64,000 bases of DNA from Photobacterium iliopiscarium (GCF_003026395.1 NZ_PYOO01000013.1:1-64000), one strand, 5' to 3'; positions 16,995-27,428 are shown, numbered from the stretch's first letter. Numbers and translations: made by a program. The notes: a model not told the origin generated them from the sequence alone.

Positions 16995-17014
16995 AACTGT
17001 ATTTATTTACAGTA
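16995..17014. promoter_or_regulatory. LexA-like box upstream of recC
   Basis: AACTGTATTTATTTACAGTA has the CTGT-N8-ACAG spacing and an AT-rich core, so it fits the LexA consensus at all half-site positions. It lies 55 bases upstream of the recC GTG start. This would place recC, and perhaps recBD, under SOS control, unlike E. coli. Confidence 0.75.
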
Positions 17015-17068
17015 TCTCAGTGATGGTAGACAATTTGATTATCTATTTTTCTGCTGTGGAATATCTGC

Positions 17069-20000
17069 GTGTTCACTGTCTATCATTCAAATCAGCTTGA
17101 TCTGCTTAAATCATTATTAGTTGAGTTGATCCGCTTACAGCCATTAGCGAATCCGTTTGAAAAAGAGCAAATTCTGGTACAAAGCCCAGGTATGTCACAA
17201 TGGCTAAAAATGGAATTGGCGACCTCATTTGGGGTGGCAGCCAATATAGAATTTCCATTACCTGCGACTTTTATTTGGAAAATGTTTACTCAAGTCTTGG
17301 CGGATGTGCCCGAGCGAAGTGCATTTAATAAAGAGGCGATGACATGGAAATTAATGCAGGTATTGCCACAACAGTTTGATCAACCTGAATTTGAACCATT
17401 ACAACGTTATTTAGATAACGATAGTGATTCTCTCAAGTGTTACCAACTGTCTGAAAAAATAGCCGATATTTTTGACCAATATTTAGTGTATCGCCCTGAA
17501 TGGATCCAGCAATGGGAAGCGGGCGAAACCGTTGCAGAGCTTAATGATGAGCATCCGTGGCAGCCGATCTTATGGCAAGCGCTTTACGATCAAACCTTAG
17601 CATTAGAACAATCACCGTATCATCGTGCTAATTTGTACGATCACTTTATTGAAACGCTGAACAATTATTCAGGTAATGAAGGGAAGGCGGCGTTATTGGC
17701 GGCGGGGTTACCGCAACGATTGTTTGTGTTTGGTATTTCTTCCTTACCACCACGCTATTTAGATGCGTTAGCCGCGATTGGTGAACATATTGATGTCCAT
17801 TTAATGTTTACTAACCCTTGTAAATATTACTGGGGTGATATTCGCGATCGTAAACATCTGGCACGTTTAGCGGCGAGACAGCGAGTACAGCTACAAAATA
17901 TCGCCACGACGGATGATGTTGATGCGTTATTGTCAGTGCTTAAAGACAACGATCAAAATAATTATGACGATGACATGCACAATGACGTTGTTGGTAATAG
18001 CTTATTAGCATCGATGGGGAAACTTGGACGAGATAATATTTATCTGTTATCGGCAATGGAAGTTAACGAAGTCGATGCCGGCTTTGTTGATATTGAAGCG
18101 GATACGCTATTGCATGCCATTCAAGCAGATATTTTACATCTTCAAGATCGTCAAGACGATACTCAACTCGATTCCAGTGAGCACAAATTTCCGATTGCTG
18201 CTGATGATCATTCGGTCACCATTCACGCTTGTCATAGCCCAATGCGTGAAGTGGAAGTGCTGCATGATAAATTGCTAGCGATGTTTGAAGCGGATTCTAA
18301 GCTAAAGCCGCGTGATGTGATTGTAATGGTAGCTGACATCAATGCTTACAGTGCTGCAATTCAATCGGTATTTGGTAATGCGCCGGGTAATCGTTATATT
18401 CCATTCTCTATTTCTGACCGTACAGCTGAGCAAGAAAACCCGATTTTATTGGCATTTTTGCGCTTACTCACCTTGCCTGAAAGTCGCTGTCATGCCTCTG
18501 AATTATTGGAGTTGCTAGAAGTACCCGCGGTGATGGAAAAGTTTGGTTTTGATAGCATTAGCTTTGAAAAAATCAAACAATGGATTGAAGAAGCGGGTAT
18601 TCGATGGGGACTTGATCAACATACCGCCAGTCAGTTTGATTTACCCGAACAACTGCAAAATACATGGTTGTTTGGTATTCAGAGAATGCTGCTGGGTTAT
18701 GCAATGCCGCATGATACCGGTTTATTTGCTGGGATCTCTGCTTATGAGCAAGTACAAGGATTAGATGCTGAATTAGCAGGACAATTAGCAGGATTTATCG
18801 ATAGCTTAATTGAATATCGCAGTGCTTTGGCACAATCACAAACCGTTAATCAATGGGCTGAGTTATTACATCAGTTACTGGATGATTTCTTTGTGGTTGA
18901 GTTGGAAGGCGAGTTAATTTTAAAATCGATTCGCGATAACTTGCAGCGGTTGCACCAACAATTACAAGATGCGGGTTATCAAGGGCAAATCACGCCAGCG
19001 GTACTGACACAATACTTGCAAGATAAGCTCTCTGGTGAGCGTGTTAGCCAGCGTTTCTTAGCCGGACAAGTCAACTTTTGTACCCTGATGCCGATGCGTT
19101 CTATTCCTTTTAATGTGGTGTGTTTATTGGGAATGAACGATGGTGCTTATCCGCGTAACATCGCCCCTGAAGGGTTTGATCTTATGAATGGCCGCACTAA
19201 GGCTGGAGATCGTTCCCGTCGAGATGATGACCGTTATTTATTTTTAGAAGCCTTGTTATCCGCTCAACAAACATTATATATCAGCTATGTTGGCCGTTCG
19301 ATTCAAGATAACGCTCAAAAAGTGCCATCAGTGTTAGTCAGTGAGCTGGTGGAGTATTGTCAACAAGGCTATTGCTGCGCGGGCGATCAACCGTTAGCGG
19401 TAGATGTCTCTGCAAACAATATCAAACAACAGTTAATTCAACATCACCCGTTAGTGCCATTTAGCCCCAGTGCGTTTATTGGCGATCACGCCAGTTTTGC
19501 AATTGAATGGTTACCTGCGGCTAACCGCGATGGGCAGGCAAGTGCGCCATTTCAGCTTAATGCATTAATGGCTGAACCGATGGCAGATGATCACAGCATG
19601 GTTTTAGAACTGGCTGAATTACAGCGTTTTTGGCGTTTACCGGTGCGTTACTTTTTTAACCGTCGTCTTAAAGTGTATTTTGAAGCGCCAATGGGACTAT
19701 TAGAAGACGATGAGCCGTTTGTTCTTAACGGGTTGGAAAGCTATTTAATTCGCGATCAATTGCTGGAATTATTATTAGATGCCAAGCAGAAAAATGCGGA
19801 TCCTGATGTGATTTATAACCAGTTTGCAGCCGAGCAGCGTGCCGCAGGTAATTTACCTGTCGCGGCATTTGGTGAGCTTGATTTAGCGGCTAGTCGCCAA
19901 GCGGTGGCGAATTTAACCGATGTGATTGAGCCATTAATTCATGCACCATTAGCGGATCAAGAAGTGGCGATCACCGTGATGATTAAGGGGCATAACGTCT

Positions 20001-20530
20001 CTTTACAAGGTTGGCTCAAGCAGCGTTATCAGTCTGGTCTTTTACGTTACCGTACTGGAAAAATTCGCCCTCAAGATTTTTTAACGGCTTGGCTTGATCA
20101 TTTATGTTTGGCTATATCGGTGCCTGAAACCCAACAAGTTACCCATATTATTGGTACTGATAAGCAGTTTGAATTACAAACGATTGAACCACAGCAAGCA
20201 CTCGCTTATTTACAACAATTGATTGAACTGTATTACCAAGGTTTAAATCAACCGTTAGCCTATTTCCCTAAAACTGCGATGGCAGCCATACAAGCTCATA
20301 TCGGCCGTGATGGTAGCTGGAAGAGTGATGAAGAAACTGAACAAAAAGCCCTGACAAAAATGGCAGAATGTTTTAACGATGGTTACTTGTTTGCTGGGGA
20401 AGGCAGTGATGATTACATTCAGCGCGTATGGCCGCAATGGGATGACGATGTGGCACAAGATGCGAATCAATTAGCGGCATTGGTGCTACAAGCGGTGGTG
20501 GTGAACAGTAAAGAAATTAAGCCAGAATAA
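17069..20530 (+). CDS. recC: Exodeoxyribonuclease V gamma subunit
   Basis: A 1153-residue protein that matches E. coli RecC (1122) from its start: MFTVYHSNQLDLL against MLRVYHSNRLDVL, then ILVQSPGMSQWLKMEL and FPLPATFIWKMF. RecC is the scaffold of RecBCD, with a dead helicase/nuclease fold that recognises Chi and splits the DNA strands. The start is a GTG. The usual ptrA (protease III) gene between recC and recB in E. coli is absent here. recB begins about 270 bases later. A LexA-like box in the promoter region suggests damage control. Confidence 0.97.
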   Translation: MFTVYHSNQLDLLKSLLVELIRLQPLANPFEKEQILVQSPGMSQWLKMELATSFGVAANIEFPLPATFIWKMFTQVLADVPERSAFNKEAMTWKLMQVLPQQFDQPEFEPLQRYLDNDSDSLKCYQLSEKIADIFDQYLVYRPEWIQQWEAGETVAELNDEHPWQPILWQALYDQTLALEQSPYHRANLYDHFIETLNNYSGNEGKAALLAAGLPQRLFVFGISSLPPRYLDALAAIGEHIDVHLMFTNPCKYYWGDIRDRKHLARLAARQRVQLQNIATTDDVDALLSVLKDNDQNNYDDDMHNDVVGNSLLASMGKLGRDNIYLLSAMEVNEVDAGFVDIEADTLLHAIQADILHLQDRQDDTQLDSSEHKFPIAADDHSVTIHACHSPMREVEVLHDKLLAMFEADSKLKPRDVIVMVADINAYSAAIQSVFGNAPGNRYIPFSISDRTAEQENPILLAFLRLLTLPESRCHASELLELLEVPAVMEKFGFDSISFEKIKQWIEEAGIRWGLDQHTASQFDLPEQLQNTWLFGIQRMLLGYAMPHDTGLFAGISAYEQVQGLDAELAGQLAGFIDSLIEYRSALAQSQTVNQWAELLHQLLDDFFVVELEGELILKSIRDNLQRLHQQLQDAGYQGQITPAVLTQYLQDKLSGERVSQRFLAGQVNFCTLMPMRSIPFNVVCLLGMNDGAYPRNIAPEGFDLMNGRTKAGDRSRRDDDRYLFLEALLSAQQTLYISYVGRSIQDNAQKVPSVLVSELVEYCQQGYCCAGDQPLAVDVSANNIKQQLIQHHPLVPFSPSAFIGDHASFAIEWLPAANRDGQASAPFQLNALMAEPMADDHSMVLELAELQRFWRLPVRYFFNRRLKVYFEAPMGLLEDDEPFVLNGLESYLIRDQLLELLLDAKQKNADPDVIYNQFAAEQRAAGNLPVAAFGELDLAASRQAVANLTDVIEPLIHAPLADQEVAITVMIKGHNVSLQGWLKQRYQSGLLRYRTGKIRPQDFLTAWLDHLCLAISVPETQQVTHIIGTDKQFELQTIEPQQALAYLQQLIELYYQGLNQPLAYFPKTAMAAIQAHIGRDGSWKSDEETEQKALTKMAECFNDGYLFAGEGSDDYIQRVWPQWDDDVAQDANQLAALVLQAVVVNSKEIKPE

Positions 20531-20546
20531 CGTGGTAGTGAAGTAG

Positions 20547-20599
20547 TGTGGCCGCCAGCAAATCATTGTTAGTTGTAGGGTGTTCGCTGTGCGGCCACA
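20547..20599. other. Inverted repeat in the recC-recB gap
   Basis: TGTGGCCGC (20547-20555) and GCGGCCACA (20591-20599) are perfect complements with 35 bases between. There is no T run. It may be a processing hairpin or a remnant of the region that holds ptrA in enterics. Confidence 0.4.
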
Positions 20600-20803
20600 G
20601 GTCCAGAGGTGACCAAGTTTCTGGCGCTGATACTAACTAACCACTGTCGTATAAACCGTGAGTAAGTTCTCACATTATAGGAACACAATAGAATATTAGG
20701 TGCCAATATTTACTTATAAGTGTTGGGTCACATAATAACTAGCCCGATCACTGACATTAAAAATTATCGGGCTGGTGCTGTTGTTACATATAGCAACCAT
20801 GGG

Positions 20804-23800
20804 ATGAGTGACATAATGGCGACTGAAGTACTAACAACGGATGACGTACTAACGAATATTCTGCAACCAATGACGTTTCCATTGCATGGCACGCGTTTGA
20901 TCGAGGCGTCAGCGGGCACCGGTAAGACATTTACCATCGCGAGTTTGTATTTACGGTTATTGCTAGCGCACGGTAATGAGGACACTCGTCATCAACAGCA
21001 GTTGACGGTTGATCAAATTTTAGTTGTAACCTTTACTGAAGCGGCGACGGCAGAATTACGCGATCGTATTCGTGCCCGTATTCATGATGCGCGGCTAGCG
21101 TTTAGTCGTGGTATTAGTCACGATCCTGTTATTGAGCCGTTATTAAATGAATATCCAGATCATAAATTAGCCGCAACCCTTTTATTGCAAGCCGAACGGC
21201 AGATGGATGAAGCGGCGATTTATACTATCCATGGTTTCTGTCAGCGAATGCTTACTCAAAATGCGTTTGAATCGGGTAGCCGTTTTAATAATGAATTTGT
21301 GACCGATGAAAGCCAGCTTAAAAATATTGTGGTGGCGGATTATTGGCGTAGTAGTTTTTATCATTTACCGCCAGCGTTAGCCCATGAAGTGCGTGAAATT
21401 TGGTCATCGCCCAATGCGTTATTGAAAGAAATTGGCAATAGTTTAACTGGTGCGCCAGTACGATTGTCAGTGGCTGCGATGACCGAATCGTTAGAACAAT
21501 TACACCAGCAAAATATTGTGCGGATTGATGAAGTAAAAGCGTTGTGGCGTCAGCATCAAGCAGATCTTGAAGCCTTAATTGCCAATTCTGGGATCAATAA
21601 ACGCAGTTATACCAAAAAAAGTTTACCTAATTGGATTGAACAAGTCAGCGCATGGGCAGCGCAACCCACCGTTGGTTATGAACTGCCTGATAATTTGATT
21701 CGCTTCCATCAGCAGACATTAATTGAAAAAACCGCCAAAGGTGATGCACCTGAGCATGCGGTTTTTAATGCCATTGCTGAATTATTAGATCATCCTGCTA
21801 ATTTACGTGAGCCATTATTAGCCCATGCGATTGAGCATTGTCGTCAATTATTGGCTGATGCTAAAGCGCGTAAAGGATGGTTATCGTTTGATGACTTGCT
21901 GACGCAATTAGGCGCTGCGATTGATAATGATGTTGATGATCTACTCGCGAGTAAAATTCGTGCTCAATATCCAGTGGCGATGATTGATGAATTCCAAGAT
22001 ACCGATCCACTGCAATACGGTATTTTTAGTGATGTTTATCGTCATCACCCTGAATGCGGCCTGTTTATGATCGGTGATCCTAAGCAGGCTATTTATGCGT
22101 TCCGTGGCGCTGATATTTTTACGTATATTCAAGCGCGTCGCCAAGTCGCTGATCACTATACATTAGCCACTAACTGGCGTTCGACAGCTAATATGATTGC
22201 AGCTGTTAATGGTGTATTTCAACAGCCTGATAGTCCGTTTATTTATGATCAAGATATTGAATTTTTAGCGGTTGATCATAGCCCTAACGCCGCTCAACGT
22301 AGCTGGTGGTTAGAGGGTGAAGCACAACACGCATTGACGTTTTGGTTACAAGATAGCCTAGATGGTAAGCCGATAACCAAAGGTAATTATCAAGCGACAA
22401 TGGCCGCTTCCACTGCGGCACAAATTCAACATATTCTGACTCAATCGCAGCAACAACAAGCGTATTTCTTAGATAAAGAACAACAGCATAGTATTGAAGC
22501 GGGAGATATAGCGGTGTTGGTGCGTACGGGTACTGAGGGGCGATTAGTCCGTGAAGCATTATCCAAACAAGGCATTGCCAGTGTTTATTTATCTAACCGT
22601 GACAGTGTGTTTTCAACCCCAGAAGCGGCCGATATTCAACGTTTATTACAAGCAGTATTAACCCCTGAAGATGATCGTATATTACGCGCGGCGTTAGCAT
22701 CAGGGCTGTTTGCGCGCACTGCAATTGAACTTGATCAACTCAATAATGATGAGAATGAGTGGGAAATTGCAATTAATAGCTTTAAGCAATATCGCCAACA
22801 GTGGCAAAAACGTGGTGTGATGCCAATGTTGCGCAGTGTGATGGCAAAAAATCAAATTGCAGAGCGATTATTAGCCGAAGATGGCGGTGAGCGTAAGTTG
22901 ACTGATTTGCTGCATATTGGTGAATTATTGCAACAGGCGAGTCAAACATTAGACAGTGATTATGCACTGTTGCGCTGGTTAGCTGAACATGTTGCTGAGC
23001 CAAACGGCAATGCTGATGATCAAGTGATGCGGTTAGAATCAGAACGTAATTTGGTGCAGATCGTTACTATCCATAAATCAAAAGGCTTGGAATATAATTT
23101 AGTCTTTATGCCGTTTGTGTGCAGTTACCGTGAGGTCGACAGTAAAGGTGAAGTTAAATATCACGATGAAGTGGATAACATCACGGTACTTGATATTGCT
23201 AAACAAGCGCCCGCAATCGAAAAAGCCGATCAAGAACGATTAGCCGAAGATCTACGCTTAATTTATGTGGCATTAACCCGTGCAGTTTATGGGTGTTATG
23301 TTGGTATGGCTCCGATTCGTAATGGCCGTAGCACCAAAGAGCCAACTGGCTTACATCGCTCAGCAATGGGACATTTAGTACAGAATGGTGAGGCGGGCGG
23401 TGTCGCTGCACTTGAATTAGCCTTAGCTAAATTGTGTGAGGCGCAAGGGGCAATCACTGTGACTGAACCGCCGCAATTAAGTGATGTGCCATGGCAACCA
23501 CCGGTGGAAGTAACTGAAGCCTTGGTTAAACGACCGTTCTCTGCCTCATTAGAGCGTAATTGGTGGATGACCAGTTATTCTAATTTGGTTAAGCAAGGTC
23601 ATCAAACGGCTCATGATAGCAGTCTAGATTTACCCGGGTTTGATATTGATTCGGTGCAAAATGTGACAGAAGACATCGATGATAATGAGTTGGAATTAGA
23701 GCCACAATACTCGATTTATACTTTTCCTCGTGGTGCGCGTCCCGGTACCTTTTTGCATACCGTGTTTGAAGAAATTGATTTTACCGCTGCGGTTGATTGC

Positions 23801-24436
23801 CCTGAAACGGTCGCGAAATTAACGGAATTATTGCAATTAGAAAATTATGAATTAGCGTGGTTACCTGTGTTGCAGCAGCTAATTCAGGATGTATTAACTT
23901 GTGCGCTTGATGGCGATGCATTGCGGTTGGCGGATAAAACAGCGTCGCAACGATTAACGGAAATGGAATTTTTATTGCCGATTGAGATCCTACAAGCAGT
24001 GGCACTCAACAAGGTGATCGCAAAACATGATCCGTTGTCAGCTAAAGCGGGTGAGTTAGGCTTTGCAACCGTGAGTGGAATGCTAAAAGGTTTTATCGAT
24101 TTAGTGTTTGAGCATCAAGGTAAATATTACGTTTTAGACTGGAAATCAAATTATTTAGGTGATGATCCACAAGTGTATCGAGGTGAGCAATTGAAAACCG
24201 CGATGCGTGAACACCGTTATGATTTGCAATATCAAATCTATGCTCTGGCATTACAACGTTTTCTGCGCAGTCGTATTCCTAATTACAGCTATGAGACCCA
24301 TTTTGGTGGGGTGTATTACTTGTTTTTACGCGGTATTCAGGCGGGGAGTGACAGTGGTATTTTTTATGCGCGCCCAAGTGAACAATTACTTGATGATTTG
24401 GATTTACTCATGAAAGGAGTGCTATCACATGCTTAA
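20804..24436 (+). CDS. recB: Exodeoxyribonuclease V beta subunit
   Basis: RecB is the 3'-5' helicase and nuclease subunit of RecBCD. Walker A is EASAGTGKTFTIASLYLRLLL, and IDEFQDTDPLQYGIF, GDPKQAIYAFRGAD and TIHKSKGLEYNLVF mark superfamily 1 helicase motifs II, III and V. The nuclease motif GFIDLVFEHQGKYYVLDWKSNYLG lies about 100 residues before the C-terminus, with both catalytic aspartates and the lysine present. I choose ATG 20804 (MSDIMATEV), which resembles the E. coli start MSDV; this gives 1210 residues. A longer GTG-started frame begins at 20720. recB overlaps recD by 8 bases. Confidence 0.96.
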   Translation: MSDIMATEVLTTDDVLTNILQPMTFPLHGTRLIEASAGTGKTFTIASLYLRLLLAHGNEDTRHQQQLTVDQILVVTFTEAATAELRDRIRARIHDARLAFSRGISHDPVIEPLLNEYPDHKLAATLLLQAERQMDEAAIYTIHGFCQRMLTQNAFESGSRFNNEFVTDESQLKNIVVADYWRSSFYHLPPALAHEVREIWSSPNALLKEIGNSLTGAPVRLSVAAMTESLEQLHQQNIVRIDEVKALWRQHQADLEALIANSGINKRSYTKKSLPNWIEQVSAWAAQPTVGYELPDNLIRFHQQTLIEKTAKGDAPEHAVFNAIAELLDHPANLREPLLAHAIEHCRQLLADAKARKGWLSFDDLLTQLGAAIDNDVDDLLASKIRAQYPVAMIDEFQDTDPLQYGIFSDVYRHHPECGLFMIGDPKQAIYAFRGADIFTYIQARRQVADHYTLATNWRSTANMIAAVNGVFQQPDSPFIYDQDIEFLAVDHSPNAAQRSWWLEGEAQHALTFWLQDSLDGKPITKGNYQATMAASTAAQIQHILTQSQQQQAYFLDKEQQHSIEAGDIAVLVRTGTEGRLVREALSKQGIASVYLSNRDSVFSTPEAADIQRLLQAVLTPEDDRILRAALASGLFARTAIELDQLNNDENEWEIAINSFKQYRQQWQKRGVMPMLRSVMAKNQIAERLLAEDGGERKLTDLLHIGELLQQASQTLDSDYALLRWLAEHVAEPNGNADDQVMRLESERNLVQIVTIHKSKGLEYNLVFMPFVCSYREVDSKGEVKYHDEVDNITVLDIAKQAPAIEKADQERLAEDLRLIYVALTRAVYGCYVGMAPIRNGRSTKEPTGLHRSAMGHLVQNGEAGGVAALELALAKLCEAQGAITVTEPPQLSDVPWQPPVEVTEALVKRPFSASLERNWWMTSYSNLVKQGHQTAHDSSLDLPGFDIDSVQNVTEDIDDNELELEPQYSIYTFPRGARPGTFLHTVFEEIDFTAAVDCPETVAKLTELLQLENYELAWLPVLQQLIQDVLTCALDGDALRLADKTASQRLTEMEFLLPIEILQAVALNKVIAKHDPLSAKAGELGFATVSGMLKGFIDLVFEHQGKYYVLDWKSNYLGDDPQVYRGEQLKTAMREHRYDLQYQIYALALQRFLRSRIPNYSYETHFGGVYYLFLRGIQAGSDSGIFYARPSEQLLDDLDLLMKGVLSHA

Positions 24437-26495
24437 GCGTTTACAAACACTGACTAAACAAGGTGGCTTACGTCAGCTTGATTATCAGTTTGCTAAATTT
24501 GTGGCACTACACAGTCCGCAATCGCAACAGGATTTGGCAGCACTAATGGCTGCATTAGTGAGTTATGAATTAGGCAAAGGCCATGTTTGTATTCAATTAG
24601 ATCAATTGCGCGTGCAGCACTTATTTGGTTTATCAAGCCGATTATCGGTAGCGTTAGTTGATGGCTTACCTGAATTAAACCTATGGGCACCATTATTATC
24701 ACAATTTGATGTGGTAGCTAATGTTCAATCACAAGGCTTACAAGCGAGTCCTTTGGTGTTTGATCATGGTCGTTTATACCTCAATCGTTATTGGCAATTT
24801 GAACAAACGGTTGCAAAGCGGATTGTAGATATGGCGACTAATTACGGCCAAGTCACCCAGTGGCAAGACCAACAATTGAGTTTGATGCATCAAGCGTTGA
24901 ATGATTTGTTTCAGCCAAGCTATGGGCATTTATACCATGCGTTGCAAGGTGCGACTGACGCTAAACAACGCCAGAAAATAACCTGTGATTATTTGAATAT
25001 TGTTACACCACAGCAGCTTGATTGGATGGCGATTGATAGCGTATTACAACAAGCGCAGCAAATAACAGATTTACAACCATTAGATAGTTTGGTGCCAACG
25101 ACGAGCTGCTTAAATTGGCAAAAAGTAGCCGCAGCAATGGCACTAACACGTCAGTTTGCAGTGATCTCGGGCGGGCCGGGTACAGGTAAAACTACTACTG
25201 TAGCTAAATTATTGGCAGCGTTGGTGATGCAAGCTAATGGTGAACATAAACCGAATATTATGCTGGTGGCACCGACCGGTAAGGCGGCGGCGCGTTTAAC
25301 TGAATCTATTGGTACTGCTATCAAATCATTAGCCGTACCGCAGGCGATTAAAGATTTAATTCCGACGCAATCAAGTACATTACACCGTTTATTGGGTTCG
25401 ATTCCAAATCGGGTTGAGTTTAGGCATCATAAAGATAATCCGTTGCACCTAGATGTGCTGGTGGTTGATGAAGCCTCAATGGTCGATTTGCCGATGATGG
25501 CGCGATTATTAGACGCAATGCCACAAGGGGCTAAATTGATTTTATTGGGTGACCGAGATCAATTAGCCTCCGTTGAAGCGGGGGCGGTGTTAGGTGATAT
25601 CTGTTCCTTTGCAACTCAAGGTTACAGCGCTCAGCAAGGGCAGTTATTAAGTCAGTTGACTGGGTTTGATTTACATTCAAATAATATCGGTTTAAGTGTG
25701 GTGACTGACTGTTTATGCATGCTACAAAAGAGTTACCGTTTCCATGCATTATCGGGTATTGGACAATTAGCTAAAGCGATTAATCTAGGTAAACCTGCAC
25801 AGGTAAATAAGGTCTTTCAGCAAGGATTTAAAGATATTCATCATTCCCCTTTAGGCGTTGAAACTTATGTCTCGATGATTAATCAAGTGGTGACGTTTTA
25901 TCTTGATTATTTAGATGCGATAAAAATCGATAAAACGCCGGCTGAGGTATTAAAAGCCTTTGCGAATGTCAGATTATTATGTGCCTTACGTGAAGGGGAT
26001 TTTGGGGTTGTTGGCTTAAACCAACGGATTGAAAAAGAATTGACTCATCGTGGTCGCATTTCACCCAATGATGAAACCTGGTATGTCGGACGTCCGATTA
26101 TGATCACGCGTAATGATCACGCATTAGGGTTATTTAACGGTGATATTGGTATGACGATGTTAGAACCTGAGGGTGATTCTGATGGTGGTCGGCGTCGATT
26201 ACGGGTGTATTTTGAAATGCCAGATGGCACTGTTCGCGGAATTTTACCGAGTCGTATTCCTGAGCATGAAGTAGTGTATGCGATGACGATCCATAAATCA
26301 CAAGGTTCGGAATTTGCGGATACAGTCATGGTATTACCTGCGGAATACACACCAATACTAACCCGTGAATTAATTTATACTGGTATTACGCGTGCTAAGT
26401 CGCGGCTGTACTTGTATGCACCGATGGACATTATTACTAAAACTGTGCAAGTTCGAACTGAACGCGCCAGCGGGTTAGCACAACTATTAGTGTAA
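24429..26495 (+). CDS. recD: Exodeoxyribonuclease V alpha subunit
   Basis: A 688-residue 5'-3' helicase subunit of RecBCD (E. coli RecD has 608). The P-loop is SGGPGTGKTTTVAKLLAAL, Walker B is VLVVDEASMVDLPMM, followed by LGDRDQLASVEAGAVLGDI, and the C-terminal motifs are AMTIHKSQGSEF and YTGITRAKSRLYLY. The start overlaps the recB stop by 8 bases, so translation is coupled. A bidirectional terminator follows. Confidence 0.97.
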   Translation: MLKRLQTLTKQGGLRQLDYQFAKFVALHSPQSQQDLAALMAALVSYELGKGHVCIQLDQLRVQHLFGLSSRLSVALVDGLPELNLWAPLLSQFDVVANVQSQGLQASPLVFDHGRLYLNRYWQFEQTVAKRIVDMATNYGQVTQWQDQQLSLMHQALNDLFQPSYGHLYHALQGATDAKQRQKITCDYLNIVTPQQLDWMAIDSVLQQAQQITDLQPLDSLVPTTSCLNWQKVAAAMALTRQFAVISGGPGTGKTTTVAKLLAALVMQANGEHKPNIMLVAPTGKAAARLTESIGTAIKSLAVPQAIKDLIPTQSSTLHRLLGSIPNRVEFRHHKDNPLHLDVLVVDEASMVDLPMMARLLDAMPQGAKLILLGDRDQLASVEAGAVLGDICSFATQGYSAQQGQLLSQLTGFDLHSNNIGLSVVTDCLCMLQKSYRFHALSGIGQLAKAINLGKPAQVNKVFQQGFKDIHHSPLGVETYVSMINQVVTFYLDYLDAIKIDKTPAEVLKAFANVRLLCALREGDFGVVGLNQRIEKELTHRGRISPNDETWYVGRPIMITRNDHALGLFNGDIGMTMLEPEGDSDGGRRRLRVYFEMPDGTVRGILPSRIPEHEVVYAMTIHKSQGSEFADTVMVLPAEYTPILTRELIYTGITRAKSRLYLYAPMDIITKTVQVRTERASGLAQLLV

Positions 26496-26518
26496 TGTTA
26501 TTGGTTATCTTTGAGTGA

Positions 26519-26546
26519 ACAATGCCAGCATCAGTGCTGGCATTGT
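26519..26546. terminator. Bidirectional hairpin between recD and the DsbB-like gene
   Basis: ACAATGCCAGCA and TGCTGGCATTGT form a 12-bp perfect stem with a TCAG loop between convergent genes. T-rich sequence follows on the plus strand. Confidence 0.75.
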
Positions 26547-26558
26547 GTTATTTAAATA

Positions 26559-27110
26559 TTATTTTTTGAATTGATCAAGTAACCAATAGCTATGAGGATC
26601 CGCCGGAGTAACATGAGGCCCTGTCATAATGAAGGTTGATACAATATTAATAATTACAACGGCAACGGCAAGATAACAGACTAATTTACCCATACTTTTG
26701 ACATGGTAATTACTGGGATTTTTTTCAGGACGCCAAAGGCATAGTAAGGCTGCGACTCCAATGATTGTCATCATGAAAATAACAAAAGCCCACGTATAAT
26801 AATGCATTCCTAATAAGGGACTACCATAACCGAGATCATTGGGTAATAGGTGCAATGAAACTTGGCGTAATGCCGCGGCTGCACCAAATAATGCGCCAAA
26901 TAAAATAATACCGTAATGCGGTTGCTGAGGACCAAAAAGAATATTTAGCATAAAGCCAAACATGACCATCATGAATCCTACGCGTTGTAGTAAGCATAAA
27001 GGGCAAGGTAATTCATGAAAAACTAATTGAATAACTGATCCCGTCGCAAGTATTGCAGTGATCCCGAGTAAACCTAAAATATTGAGTCGATTAATAAGTT
27101 GATTGTTCAT
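26559..27110 (-). CDS. DsbB-like membrane protein lacking the C-terminal cysteine pair
   Basis: This 183-residue, four-segment protein belongs to the DsbB disulfide-bond family and has the first redox motif ELPCPLCLLQR (C36, C39). The C-terminal region reads TFIMTGPHVTPADPHSYW, where its tandem paralogue has ECGPYQCPDNP: both cysteines are gone. A full relay of electrons as in DsbB is therefore doubtful. I use ATG 27110 (MNNQLINRLN), equivalent to the start of the paralogue. It lies 7 bases after a 52-codon membrane protein gene, and the pair is a duplicate of the pair at 27429-28133. Confidence 0.85.
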   Translation of the reverse strand: MNNQLINRLNILGLLGITAILATGSVIQLVFHELPCPLCLLQRVGFMMVMFGFMLNILFGPQQPHYGIILFGALFGAAAALRQVSLHLLPNDLGYGSPLLGMHYYTWAFVIFMMTIIGVAALLCLWRPEKNPSNYHVKSMGKLVCYLAVAVVIINIVSTFIMTGPHVTPADPHSYWLLDQFKK

Positions 27111-27117
27111 AACGTAC

Positions 27118-27276
27118 TTAAATTGAAATTGGAAGGGTATATACAATGTGATGTTTAAGCAGAATAGATGCTGCAATGAATGTTAAGACAAACATGGCAT
27201 AACTCAGTTTCTTTTTGCCTTTAAGTGCAGTTAGCATTGTTATTAATATGAGACAGAAAACAAAAATACATAGCAT
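27118..27276 (-). CDS. Small membrane protein, DUF5993-like, copy 1
   Basis: A 52-residue frame that begins MLCIFVFCLILITMLTAL and then KGKKKLSY, with two hydrophobic helices separated by a basic turn, ending KHHIVYTLPISI. It matches the 51-residue frame at 27978-28133 in pattern (ML.A..G.K..SY..F..T, then HH and PL.I). Small proteins of this kind (DUF5993) are found next to dsbB-like genes. It stops 7 bases before the DsbB-like start, so the two are likely co-translated and may form a membrane complex. Function unknown. Confidence 0.75.
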   Translation of the reverse strand: MLCIFVFCLILITMLTALKGKKKLSYAMFVLTFIAASILLKHHIVYTLPISI

Positions 27277-27374
27277 GAATAACAATAGACCTTTTTTGAA
27301 TAACGATACAATTTATACAGTATACCTTATGCGTATTTGTTGATGATAGCGTTAAATTGACAGTAAAAAAACAA

Positions 27375-27410
27375 TAAAAAACGCCAGCATATTAAAGATA
27401 AGCTGGCGTT
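27375..27410 (-). terminator. Intrinsic terminator after DsbB-like copy 2
   Basis: AACGCCAGC and GCTGGCGTT form a 9-bp stem with a 13-base loop; the minus-strand T run corresponds to the A run at 27375-27379. The two duplicated units therefore have separate terminators. Confidence 0.75.
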
Positions 27411-27428
27411 TGTCATCGTGTTTTTATA

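Noticed and set aside
20742..20772. Inverted repeat AGCCCGAT/ATCGGGCT just before recB as a terminator
   Set aside because: The loop is long and no T run follows; it lies within the possible upstream extension of recB, so its role cannot be decided.
27300..27330. LexA-like ACAG half-site upstream of the first small membrane protein
   Set aside because: The matching CTGT half at the right spacing is absent (GATA instead), so it does not qualify.
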